Assembly: GCA_021153185.1 (NCBI GenBank) | Contig: JAGKTY010000007.1 | Coordinates: forward strand, 27,676-91,675 | Reading direction: 5' to 3' | Length of the DNA stretch: 64,000 nt | Origin: Lachnospiraceae bacterium | GTDB lineage: Bacteria > Bacillota > Clostridia > Lachnospirales > Lachnospiraceae | In this document: piece by piece, positions 16,427-23,123 of the stretch | Layout of the letters: every line of letters begins with the position of its first letter | Position numbering within the stretch: the first letter of the stretch is position 1 | Notes under the pieces: model-generated | Database searches by the model: none | What the model saw: the letters and a program-made list of their open reading frames with translations, nothing else | What the model was told of the DNA's origin: nothing | Translations under genes and position numbers: made by a program

Positions 16427-16440
16427 ACCGACAGGTTGTC
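16427..16440. promoter_or_regulatory. Second TetR operator, ahead of tetR
   Basis: ACCGACAGGTTGTC shares the half-site ACCGACAG with the perfect palindrome at 15672-15688. It lies 15 nt upstream of the tetR ATG, consistent with autorepression. Confidence 0.6.
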
Positions 16441-16497
16441 TATAACCAAAATAGCATACAAAACGCACGTTGTAAAGAGGGTATTTTTCAGCCCCGG

Positions 16498-16824
16498 TTA
16501 CTCCTTTCCGTCGCTATTTTCATCTGTCTTTTTTTTGATACAGCTTCCGATTGCCAGGCCAATCAGCATTCCAAGGCAGATACCTAAGCCGGAGTTGTTA
16601 TTGATAGAACTTCCTATCGCAGTGCCCATACACATTCCAAGACACATTCCCTCCGTTCCGTAATTGTCATCATCCTGCTTCTCATCCGTATTCTCACTTT
16701 GATTGTCGTTAGGATTCCCGCTCATACTTTTTTTCGCAGCACTTCTGGCAAAAAAGATAGCCAGCAAAAGTCCCATTGCAACCCACGGCAGAGCCGCCCG
16801 TATAAAATAAAATATGTTTACCAT
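16498..16824 (-). CDS. Small membrane protein with glycine-zipper segment
   Basis: 108 residues. One membrane span near the N-terminus (about 8-26), a polar Asn/Asp/Gln-rich linker, then GMCLGMCMGTAIGSS and GLGICLGMLIGLAIGSC, two related Gly-x3-Gly repeats that would form a tight membrane hairpin. A Lys/Asp/Glu-rich tail ends the protein. A TTG at 16842 is in frame, but AAAGGAGAACGGAAG precedes the ATG at 16824. It follows the alpha/beta hydrolase gene by 14 nt, probably one transcript. No family recognised. Confidence 0.8.
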   Translation of the reverse strand: MVNIFYFIRAALPWVAMGLLLAIFFARSAAKKSMSGNPNDNQSENTDEKQDDDNYGTEGMCLGMCMGTAIGSSINNNSGLGICLGMLIGLAIGSCIKKKTDENSDGKE

Positions 16825-16838
16825 CTTCCGTTCTCCTT

Positions 16839-17858
16839 TCAATCACTGAATGATACCCTCTGTATAAAATCCAGGCAATCGGCATTCAATCGCAATAGCT
16901 GTTCTCTCGCATCTACGGTGCATTTCGTCTGGTCGAGCAAACGTGCCAGAGGCGGAGATGCCAGAGACAAGTCGCATAAGCTCATATGATTGGTCCCTTT
17001 GTAATATATATTCTCATAATTATCGTTATCGCTCTCGAGAAATTTCACATTATTGCGATATTGCTTCCACTCATGCAAATGGGAATAGCTTGCATCAGAA
17101 TAAACATGCAAGACCGGCATCTCATAATCCGACTCATCCATAATGTACGCTCCGTCTGCTACACCTTTGATATCATACATGCAAGGCGACTCCAGTGCGA
17201 TAACACCAACGATGTCCTCTCTGATTCTTGCCATTCCAAGGGCTGTCGAACCACCCGCTGAGTGTCCGATTGCGACAAACCGGTTCGTATCTGCACTTTG
17301 AAAGCGTTCGGAATCCTGTGCTGCTTTTTGCACAAAATCATCCATTACAACAGAAAGATCCGTCATTCTAAGTTCCATCCATTCTGCAAATAACTTTGCA
17401 GCTTCTTCCGGTTTCTCCTGTGGGTCCATTCCGCTCATTGCATTTATGTAGTCCATGCTAACTTTTTGTTTTTTTCCGTTTGAATGTAGCGAATCAAACG
17501 CGTGTCCCGGATGACTGACCGCCAGAACGACATACCCATAACTGGCCAATTCTCTGTATAAGCTCCGATTGTTATCGATTGTTCCGCAGGAACCATGCGA
17601 AGCGATTACCACAGGTAATTTTGTTTTTGCATCATATGCTTTCGGATACCAGAGACGTACCTGTACCTCCCTGAGGCTTCCATCCTTCAAAAATGGATCT
17701 TCCTTATCCTCCGTCACCCAATAATCCTCGCTGTCAATTTCGTATTTTCCTGTAATTTCAAATTCATCATAAGGCGGAAAAAGAATTCTCTTTCCGATCA
17801 AAATAAGAACAATTATAATCGCAATAACAATCAGTACAATTGTCATGGCTTTCTTCAT
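16839..17858 (-). CDS. Membrane-anchored alpha/beta hydrolase
   Basis: 339 residues. An N-terminal membrane anchor (about 4-25) precedes an alpha/beta-hydrolase domain: an HGS oxyanion-type strand (VVIASHGSCG) and the nucleophile elbow GHSAGG, with a late His in GTNHMSLCD as candidate triad member. The general layout resembles platelet-activating-factor acetylhydrolase or dienelactone-hydrolase-like esterases. It would act on the outer face of the membrane. GGAGGATTTTTCA precedes the ATG. It may belong with the following glycine-zipper membrane protein; the TetR gene at 18360-18971 lies upstream. Confidence 0.88.
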   Translation of the reverse strand: MKKAMTIVLIVIAIIIVLILIGKRILFPPYDEFEITGKYEIDSEDYWVTEDKEDPFLKDGSLREVQVRLWYPKAYDAKTKLPVVIASHGSCGTIDNNRSLYRELASYGYVVLAVSHPGHAFDSLHSNGKKQKVSMDYINAMSGMDPQEKPEEAAKLFAEWMELRMTDLSVVMDDFVQKAAQDSERFQSADTNRFVAIGHSAGGSTALGMARIREDIVGVIALESPCMYDIKGVADGAYIMDESDYEMPVLHVYSDASYSHLHEWKQYRNNVKFLESDNDNYENIYYKGTNHMSLCDLSLASPPLARLLDQTKCTVDAREQLLRLNADCLDFIQRVSFSD

Positions 17859-18016
17859 TGAAAAATCCTCCTAAGTTTATGCCTTCGTTACTCGTGGCGC
17901 ATTTTGTCATTTCCCACTTGGCATTTATCCGGTCTGCGCATTTATCCTCGCCTACAATTTCTTTCATTCTAAAAAATACCCACTGGTCATCATTTTTTTC
18001 TCTCAGTTGGTATGTT

Positions 18017-18248
18017 TTGCTTTTCCTAGCCCCGCTCCATTTTTCCTGCGGGGCTTATTTCTCCAGTTTCCTCATATAGGCCCCGTCTTCCTTTTCTATC
18101 TCTTTCCCTGCGGGGCCTATTTCCTTATTTTGCTTTTCCTAGCCCCGCTCATCTTTTCCTGCGGGGCTTTTTTCCTTGTTTTGCTTTTCCTAGCCCCGCT
18201 CATCTTTCCTTGCGGGGCTTATTTCTCCAGTTTCCTCATATAAGCCCC
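18017..18248. repeat. Array of repeated GC-rich hairpins in a 500-bp gene-free gap
   Basis: Three copies of a unit (TTGCTTTTCCT then AGCCCCGC...GCGGGGCT) have stems at 18028/18048, 18141/18161 and 18192/18212. One copy of a second type (ATAGGCCCCG...CGGGGCCTAT) has stems at 18076 and 18111. A repeated linker (CTCCAGTTTCCTCATATA) occurs at 18061 and again at 18225, where it leads into a lone half-stem. The order A-B-A-A-B' suggests tandem duplication. Read on the plus strand each stem is followed by a T-rich stretch, like terminators, yet no plus-strand gene precedes it. The rest of 17859-18359 holds one more small hairpin (TGTTATG, 18255/18284) and no convincing gene. Confidence 0.8.
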
Positions 18249-18352
18249 ACATATCTGTTATGTCGATTTCAATGTGAAACTTCATAACAAATACATCTTC
18301 AATCTGTCTATATAAGATTGAATCATTGGATTCGCAGGATGTCCTCCCATTT

Positions 18353-18383
18353 TGGACCACTAACCCCGTCCCCTAGTGTCACA
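18353..18383 (-). repeat. REP-like palindromic element, copy 1
   Basis: On the minus strand, CACTA-GGGGACGGGGTT-AGTGG: a conserved 12-base core in short inverted arms. It overlaps the end of the TetR gene and supplies its last codons and TAG stop. Copies 2 and 3 share the core but differ in the arms. Confidence 0.65.
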
Positions 18384-18971
18384 TGCATATACATTCGCAA
18401 AGTGTTCGAAATGTTTTTGAATTTTCTCTATGACCTCTTTTTCTCTCTCGGGTTGACGGTCATACATATGAATGAGCAGCGAAACCGGCGACACAAACTC
18501 CAATGCCACATATTCCGGATCATCTTTTTTTAGGATTCCCTTATCCATCAATGCCGCAAACATTCCCGTATACAATTGCTGCAGATTTTCGAGATGATAT
18601 CGGGTCGTCAGCTCTGCAATACGCGCACTGCGAAACTGCTCCATCGCAAAAATCCGCCTCGTTTTTTTGACAATATCATCATGCATTGTGAATGCAAGCC
18701 TTTGCATGGCATCCGCAATTAACGCATCCATACTATCCGGCAATTCTTCCGCTTTTGGATGTAACCCAAACCCTTCTCTATAGTGGGAAGCAACCATTTC
18801 TATCATAGAGTTAAAAATATCTTCTTTCCCTTTGTAATGCCTGTAAAGAGAAGGCCCCTTCAATCCTGCTTTTTCTGCAATCAAATCTACTCCCACTCCG
18901 TCATACCCCTTTTGTGCAAACAAATCGAGTGCAGCATACAGTATTCTTTCTTTTGTCGAATTGCCCTTCAT
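18360..18971 (-). CDS. TetR family transcriptional regulator
   Basis: 203 residues. Helix-turn-helix: STKERILYAALDLFAQKGYD and LIAEKAGLKGPSLYRHYKGKEDIF, typical of AcrR/TetR proteins. A longer frame exists, but GGAGG lies 7 nt before the ATG at 18971. The C-terminal residues TRGRG-stop are encoded by a REP-like element, so the natural end may have been replaced. The promoter contains an inverted repeat in its spacer, suggesting autoregulation. Probable further targets are the neighbouring hydrolase genes; this is positional inference only. Confidence 0.9.
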   Translation of the reverse strand: MKGNSTKERILYAALDLFAQKGYDGVGVDLIAEKAGLKGPSLYRHYKGKEDIFNSMIEMVASHYREGFGLHPKAEELPDSMDALIADAMQRLAFTMHDDIVKKTRRIFAMEQFRSARIAELTTRYHLENLQQLYTGMFAALMDKGILKKDDPEYVALEFVSPVSLLIHMYDRQPEREKEVIEKIQKHFEHFANVYACDTRGRG

Positions 18972-19004
18972 GTTCATTCCTCCATATGTACAACCCTTTT
19001 TCAC

Positions 19005-19034
19005 ATTATAGCTAACGGTCGTTCGCATTGTCAA
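19005..19034 (-). promoter_or_regulatory. tetR promoter with operator in the spacer
   Basis: TTGACA (19034-19029), an 18-base spacer and TATAAT (19010-19005). The spacer holds the inverted repeat GCTAACGGTCGTTCGC (19011-19026; core AACG-GT-CGTT), likely bound by the TetR protein itself. Confidence 0.75.
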
Positions 19035-19218
19035 CCCATATTCGAATGATATACCTTCGTATGCACAATTTGCATACACCTCAAAAATGCCAACAAGTTT
19101 TTTGCTTCAGTAGACAATTTCATTTAACCTTCCAAGAAGCAAAAATTCGCAAAACCCTTTTACAGATTTTGCGATCAAAAATGCTCCTTACCAAACCGGC
19201 TAACAGGTCATGCTTCTA

Positions 19219-19749
19219 TTATTTTTCAGTGTAATGCGTCATGTCACAATGCTGACTTGAATCCACTTTCCAAGTGCCAATCAAATAACCTTCTTGAATT
19301 GCTGCAAGTGAAGCAACAAAACAAACGCCGAACACACTATACCTCAGTTCCAAAACCCGCAGTGTAAACGGTAACGCAAACAACAACGCTCCGGTGACCT
19401 TATTCATCACCGAATGAACGGCAACGAACGTTTTTTGCTTGATATAACCTAATATCATATTGAAGACCTTGATTGCGGCGATAACTGCAATCCAAATATA
19501 CGTCCATCCTTCCACATGTAATACCGGAATCAGCTTAATTAGACAAACCACAACAAAAATAAAATCCGCTGCAGTATCAAACTTCGAACCAAACACACTG
19601 ACAGAATTGGTTTTTCTGGCTACCATTCCATCAATCATATCTGTCATTCCAGCAGCGATATACATGATATAAAATGAGATTGAGAGCGTCGGACAAAATA
19701 GCAAAACAATGCTACAAATGACCCGCAAGCCTGTTATCATATTTGCCAT
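19219..19749 (-). CDS. CDP-alcohol phosphatidyltransferase family protein
   Basis: 176 residues, about six membrane spans. The CDP-alcohol phosphotransferase signature is complete: D-x2-D-G-x2-A-R-x8-G-x3-D-x3-D in TDMIDGMVARKTNSVSVFG then SKFDTAAD. Members make phospholipid headgroups (phosphatidylglycerophosphate, phosphatidylserine, cardiolipin). Which alcohol is used cannot be told. AAGGGTGTTAGAGT precedes the ATG. It is not coupled to other lipid genes, and its C-terminus (about 20 residues, polar) departs from the usual family end. Confidence 0.9.
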   Translation of the reverse strand: MANMITGLRVICSIVLLFCPTLSISFYIMYIAAGMTDMIDGMVARKTNSVSVFGSKFDTAADFIFVVVCLIKLIPVLHVEGWTYIWIAVIAAIKVFNMILGYIKQKTFVAVHSVMNKVTGALLFALPFTLRVLELRYSVFGVCFVASLAAIQEGYLIGTWKVDSSQHCDMTHYTEK

Positions 19750-19831
19750 ACTCTAACACCCTTCCGAACACGCAATCCGTGAATGTCCAAATGGTTTCTT
19801 CTGCGAAATTCTAAGACAAATTCTGCGCGCA

Positions 19832-20185
19832 TTACCCATGCAATTGTTCCTTCCACTCTGCTTCCCTGAAGCCCACAAGTACAATGTCATCTTTTATAAC
19901 GAGTGGCCTTTTTACAAGCATTCCATTCGTAGCAAGAAGCTCTAACTGCTCCTCCTCACTCATCGTAGGAAGCTTGTCCTTCAGCTTCATTTCTTTGTAA
20001 AGAAGTCCGCTTGTGTTAAAAAACTTCTTAAGCGGCAGCTTGCTCTTTTCGTGCCATGTCTTTAATTCCTCATACGTTGGTGCATCGTCTACAATATGAC
20101 GCTGTGTATACGCAATTTTGTTTGCATCGAGCCACTTTGCGGCTTTCTGACAGGTTGTACATTTTGGATAACATATAAATAACAT
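19832..20185 (-). CDS. ArsC/Spx-family thioredoxin-fold protein
   Basis: 117 residues. It starts MLFICYPKCTTCQKAAKWLD with a CxxC site, then F-N-T-S-G and PLKKFFNTSG, LLATNGMLVKRPLVI, the hallmarks of the arsenate reductase-like/Spx/MgsR family (YusI type). Close members are either glutaredoxin-like reductases or transcription regulators that contact RNA polymerase; this one lacks clear evidence for either. AAGGAGGAGAAAAGAAA precedes the ATG. It is 15 nt downstream of the prolyl-tRNA editing gene. Confidence 0.9.
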   Translation of the reverse strand: MLFICYPKCTTCQKAAKWLDANKIAYTQRHIVDDAPTYEELKTWHEKSKLPLKKFFNTSGLLYKEMKLKDKLPTMSEEEQLELLATNGMLVKRPLVIKDDIVLVGFREAEWKEQLHG

Positions 20186-20200
20186 TTTCTTTTCTCCTCC

Positions 20201-20752
20201 TTATGCTTCTCCGTTCCCAAGCGTTACGGCTATGAAGTCATGATGCACTGCTTTCGTAAACGTGCCGAACACATCTGATGTTTTTATCCTTAGGCTCGAT
20301 GTGTTGATACACGGATGACAACCAAAGTATTCTTCCGAAAGAACATCCTCATCTACAAGGAGCTGCACATGGTTTTCTTTGTCATTCATAAGGCCAAGCA
20401 CGCTGACCGATCCCGGTGTAATATCGAGATACTGCTCCATAAACTCCGGCGTAGCAAACGAAAGCCTTGAACTGTTAATCTGTTTTGAAATCTCCTTTGT
20501 CTTAAATTTCTTATCACTCCGAATTGCCAGCAAATAAAACTTGGTTTTCTGCGCGTTACAGAGAAATAGATTCTTACAGATGACAGCAGGCGAGAGCATT
20601 TGGTCTATCTCGGCACACGCTTCCATTGTTTCTGCCGGCTCATGGTCAACTCTTTCGTATGCAATCCCAAGCCGATCTAACAAATCATATGTCCTGATTT
20701 CTTTTGCGAGTCTGTTTGAACTATCCTGTGGTCTTCCTTTTTCCAGTATCAT
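20201..20752 (-). CDS. Ala-tRNA(Pro) editing protein, ProX/PrdX family
   Basis: 183 residues of the YbaK/ProX trans-editing domain: KNLFLCNAQKTKFYLLAIRSDKKFK, then SRLSFATPEFMEQYL, TPGSVSVLGLMND and FGCHPCINTSSLRI. These free-standing proteins hydrolyse Ala mischarged on tRNA(Pro), the activity that is often separate from prolyl-tRNA synthetase in Firmicutes. The gene is followed closely by the ArsC-like gene. The start is set by homology; the ribosome binding site is weak (GAAGACAATGCA). Confidence 0.9.
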   Translation of the reverse strand: MILEKGRPQDSSNRLAKEIRTYDLLDRLGIAYERVDHEPAETMEACAEIDQMLSPAVICKNLFLCNAQKTKFYLLAIRSDKKFKTKEISKQINSSRLSFATPEFMEQYLDITPGSVSVLGLMNDKENHVQLLVDEDVLSEEYFGCHPCINTSSLRIKTSDVFGTFTKAVHHDFIAVTLGNGEA

Positions 20753-20838
20753 TGCATTGTCTTCTTTCTGTCTCTTTTTCTATTGTTATATTTTGCTATG
20801 TTTTTGCATTTTTCCGAATTCCATTCTTCAGTGAAATT

Positions 20839-21588
20839 CTATTTTACGAATCGGTCAAAAACATACTCCGTTTCCGATGACAAATCATCTCTAAATACAT
20901 AACCAAGTCTATCAAAAAACTTTAATTCCTCTACGTTATTGATGTCATTTTCTGCCATATATCTAACCATTTCTCCACGTGCCATTTTCGCATATGTTCC
21001 TTTGGTTACCATCCTGTCTGCGGATAATTCGCAAAATGTTATTGTAATAAAATTATCTTCTTTGGAACAATATTTTTCGATGCATTTCGAATATTCCTTT
21101 GATGCAAGATTGACAATCATTCCACTTTCATCTCTCACCGCATGATATAGACTATTGCCCCAGTAATCATATAGATTCTTTGCATTTCCTATCGATGCTT
21201 TTGCCTGCATTTCCAAACGATATGGTGTCACGCCATCCATTGGTTTTAATACACCATAAAATGCTGATAATATTCTTAAGTGTTCCTGCACATATTCAAA
21301 ATGCCCATCTTCAAATACTGCGGGTGCCATATACTGATATGCGATTCCCTCATAAGCCAAAATTGCCGGCGTAAGATATTTATACAAATCCATAGTTTCC
21401 AGACGTTCCATGTTTTGTTTCGCAATTTTATCATTACACTTCCAAAGTTCTTTTAGTTCCTCATATGACTTCCTTTTTAACCATGCTAATATCTGATTTG
21501 TCTTATCAAGGAAAACCGGCAATCCCATTGACTCTAAGGATTCCGTATCTGTATTCATCTTTTTGGCAGGAGATATTATTATCTTCAT
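20839..21588 (-). CDS. yaaA: Peroxide stress protein YaaA
   Basis: 249 residues, full length for the DUF328/YaaA family: MKIIISPAKKMN at the start, then ILAYEGIAYQYMAP, ILSAFYGVLKPMDGVTPYRLEM and a conserved ITFCELSADRMVTKGTYAKMARGEMVRYM end. YaaA limits free iron and protects DNA during hydrogen peroxide stress in E. coli. It overlaps the peroxiredoxin gene by 4 nt (ATGA), which supports the same role here. Confidence 0.95.
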   Translation of the reverse strand: MKIIISPAKKMNTDTESLESMGLPVFLDKTNQILAWLKRKSYEELKELWKCNDKIAKQNMERLETMDLYKYLTPAILAYEGIAYQYMAPAVFEDGHFEYVQEHLRILSAFYGVLKPMDGVTPYRLEMQAKASIGNAKNLYDYWGNSLYHAVRDESGMIVNLASKEYSKCIEKYCSKEDNFITITFCELSADRMVTKGTYAKMARGEMVRYMAENDINNVEELKFFDRLGYVFRDDLSSETEYVFDRFVK

Positions 21589-22043
21589 TCACTTAACTCC
21601 TGCAACATTTTTTCAGGATCATCTGCCGCTTTAACCTTATCATTTGCTCTAACAATGATTCCCTGCTCATCAATGAGATATGTTGTTCTAACAACGCCCA
21701 TAGATATCTTGCCGTAATTCTTCTTTTCTTTCCATACATCATACTTCTCAATGACTGTTCGTTCCGAATCGGATAACAGTGTAAAAGCCAGTCCATATTT
21801 CTCCTCGAACTTCTTATGAGATGCTACAGAATCTTTGCTTACACCAAGTATTACTGCCCCCTTCTCTGTAAACATAGGATATCGTTCAGAAAATCCACAA
21901 GCCTGCTTTGTACAGCCCGGTGTATTATCCTTAGGATAAAAATATAAAATAACGTTTTTTCCGGCATAATCACTTAATTTATGCATCACTCCATTCTGAT
22001 CCGGCAATTCAAAATCCGGTGCCTTTGTACCTACTTCTAACAT
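21585..22043 (-). CDS. bcp: Thioredoxin-dependent thiol peroxidase (Bcp/PrxQ)
   Basis: 152 residues. The peroxidatic Cys lies in PKDNTPGCTKQACGF, with a second Cys five residues later as in PrxQ-type enzymes. It reduces hydrogen peroxide and lipid hydroperoxides using thioredoxin. The frame could begin upstream, but GGAGGACAAAC precedes the ATG at 22043. The next gene, yaaA, overlaps by 4 nt, giving a compact oxidative-stress operon. Confidence 0.95.
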   Translation of the reverse strand: MLEVGTKAPDFELPDQNGVMHKLSDYAGKNVILYFYPKDNTPGCTKQACGFSERYPMFTEKGAVILGVSKDSVASHKKFEEKYGLAFTLLSDSERTVIEKYDVWKEKKNYGKISMGVVRTTYLIDEQGIIVRANDKVKAADDPEKMLQELSE

Positions 22044-22129
22044 GTTTGTCCTCCATTTCATTATGATTTGAACTGTCTAAAATATGTATCTTTTATCGAT
22101 TATACGCGATTCATCTATTCCTTTTAAAA

Positions 22130-22161
22130 TGAACCCCAAACCCCGTCCCCTAGGTCCACTT
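22130..22161 (-). repeat. REP-like palindromic element, copy 2
   Basis: On the minus strand AAGTGGACCTA-GGGGACGGGGTT-TGGGGTTCA: the same 12-base core as copies 1 and 3, with arms that pair imperfectly. It lies 87 nt upstream of bcp, between it and the response-regulator fragment. Confidence 0.65.
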
Positions 22162-22203
22162 ATCGCAAAGCATTATATCACAGATTTCAACAAGTTGGAA
22201 CGG

Positions 22204-22223
22204 CATTGGGTCAGACCCCAATG
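22204..22223 (-). repeat. Short palindrome with GGGTCTGACCC centre
   Basis: CATTGGG-GTCTGA-CCCAATG on the minus strand, a 7-bp stem starting 2 nt after the stop of the response-regulator fragment. I recall the GGGTCTGACCC motif from REP-like sequences linked to REP-associated transposases; none is seen here. The 330-bp gap 22044-22373 holds this, REP copy 2 and the fragment. Confidence 0.55.
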
Positions 22224-22225
22224 TC

Positions 22226-22312
22226 TTATTCTTCTCCAAGCGTCAACTCGATTCCCTGATTGATTGATATGTCATCTTCAATGATATAAATGATGTTCTT
22301 CTTATTTTCCAT
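22226..22312 (-). pseudogene. N-terminal fragment of a response regulator
   Basis: 28 codons from an ATG: MENKKNIIYIIEDDISINQG then IELTLGEE and TAA. The I-Y-I-I-E-D-D segment followed by S-I-N-Q-G-I-E-L-T-L is the first strand and helix of an OmpR-type receiver domain (VanR-like); the phosphorylation site and everything beyond it is missing. The palindrome at 22204-22223 begins 2 nt past the stop, suggesting that the gene was cut off at that element. No histidine kinase is adjacent. Confidence 0.65.
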
Positions 22313-22373
22313 TTTCCCCGGGCAACCTTTCTTTCATTAGATTGCATAGCACTGATTTGTTATAGCATAGTAT

Positions 22374-23009
22374 TTACCGCAACACGTTTGATCTGGAATA
22401 AATGTAAAACAATTCCTGCGTATACCGATAGCCCTTCTCCATCTGTTCAAAAGAACTGTCAAACGCTTCAAATCCGCTCTCATCTAATTGATGCGCAGCG
22501 CTTTCTACATATTTCCAGGATTTGTCCAAAAGAGCATTCTCATCAAGCACCTTCACCATAAGTGCTACAGGATATACATCTTCCTCCAGACATACATCGT
22601 ACCGTTTGCAATTTTTAAACCCATAACAAGCATAGTTTTCAGGATTTCCCCAAATCGCAACCGTGTCATATCCAAGTTTTTTGGCCACGTCAAAGGAATG
22701 ATTCAGAAGCGCCCTTCCGTATCCCTTTCTCTGATAATCCGGATGAATTGTAAACGGTCCAAACGAAAGAATCTCTTTCTCGGTACCGTCATCAGCAACC
22801 AGCTTTGCTTTCACATAGATAATGTGACCTATGATTTTTCCATCCTCTTCTAACACCAAATCCAGTTCCGGAATAAAATCTTCACTTTTTCTGACCTCAT
22901 GCGCAAAATAGTGTTCATTGCACCCCGGCTCAGACAAATTCCAGAAAGTCTTTTTTATCATTTCTTCTACCGTTCTATAATCTTCCGGCTTTTCATTTCT
23001 AATGATCAT
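22374..23009 (-). CDS. GNAT family N-acetyltransferase
   Basis: 211 residues. The acetyl-CoA binding motif A is clear: PFTIHPDYQRKGYGRALLNHSF, with IGHIIYVKAKLV as the preceding strand and YGFKNCKRYDV after it. The substrate is unknown; the C-terminal half (CLEEDVYPVALMVKVLDENALL) resembles the YhbS-like group. AAGGAGAAAAAACAG precedes the ATG. Confidence 0.9.
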   Translation of the reverse strand: MIIRNEKPEDYRTVEEMIKKTFWNLSEPGCNEHYFAHEVRKSEDFIPELDLVLEEDGKIIGHIIYVKAKLVADDGTEKEILSFGPFTIHPDYQRKGYGRALLNHSFDVAKKLGYDTVAIWGNPENYACYGFKNCKRYDVCLEEDVYPVALMVKVLDENALLDKSWKYVESAAHQLDESGFEAFDSSFEQMEKGYRYTQELFYIYSRSNVLR

Positions 23010-23091
23010 CTGTTTTTTCTCCTTGTATAACTACAGTTCAATGTATGCGTTCCTTTTTTCCGTTTTGCCTTATGTTTTGGCGAACAATTGA

Positions 23092-23123
23092 TGAACCCCC
23101 AACCCCGTCCCCGGGGTTCACTT
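23092..23123 (-). repeat. REP-like palindromic element, copy 3
   Basis: On the minus strand TGAACCCC-GGGGACGGGGTT-GGGGGTTCA: arms TGAACCCC/GGGGTTCA pair perfectly around the shared 12-base core. It contributes the TGA stop of the methyltransferase gene at 23118. Confidence 0.7.

Noticed and set aside
17767..17967. 66-codon minus-strand ORF ahead of the hydrolase gene
   Set aside because: It overlaps the hydrolase start in another frame; composition is slightly gene-like but no homology or spacing supports it.
18028..18219. CRISPR array or integron attC sites
   Set aside because: The repeats are hairpins of unequal spacing (about 30-110 bp) without constant-length spacers; no cas or integrase genes.
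18007..18243. Plus-strand hydrophobic ORF across the hairpin array
   Set aside because: Its repetitive LAPLIFSCGAYF-like sequence is a by-product of the DNA repeats; no good ribosome binding site and no homology.
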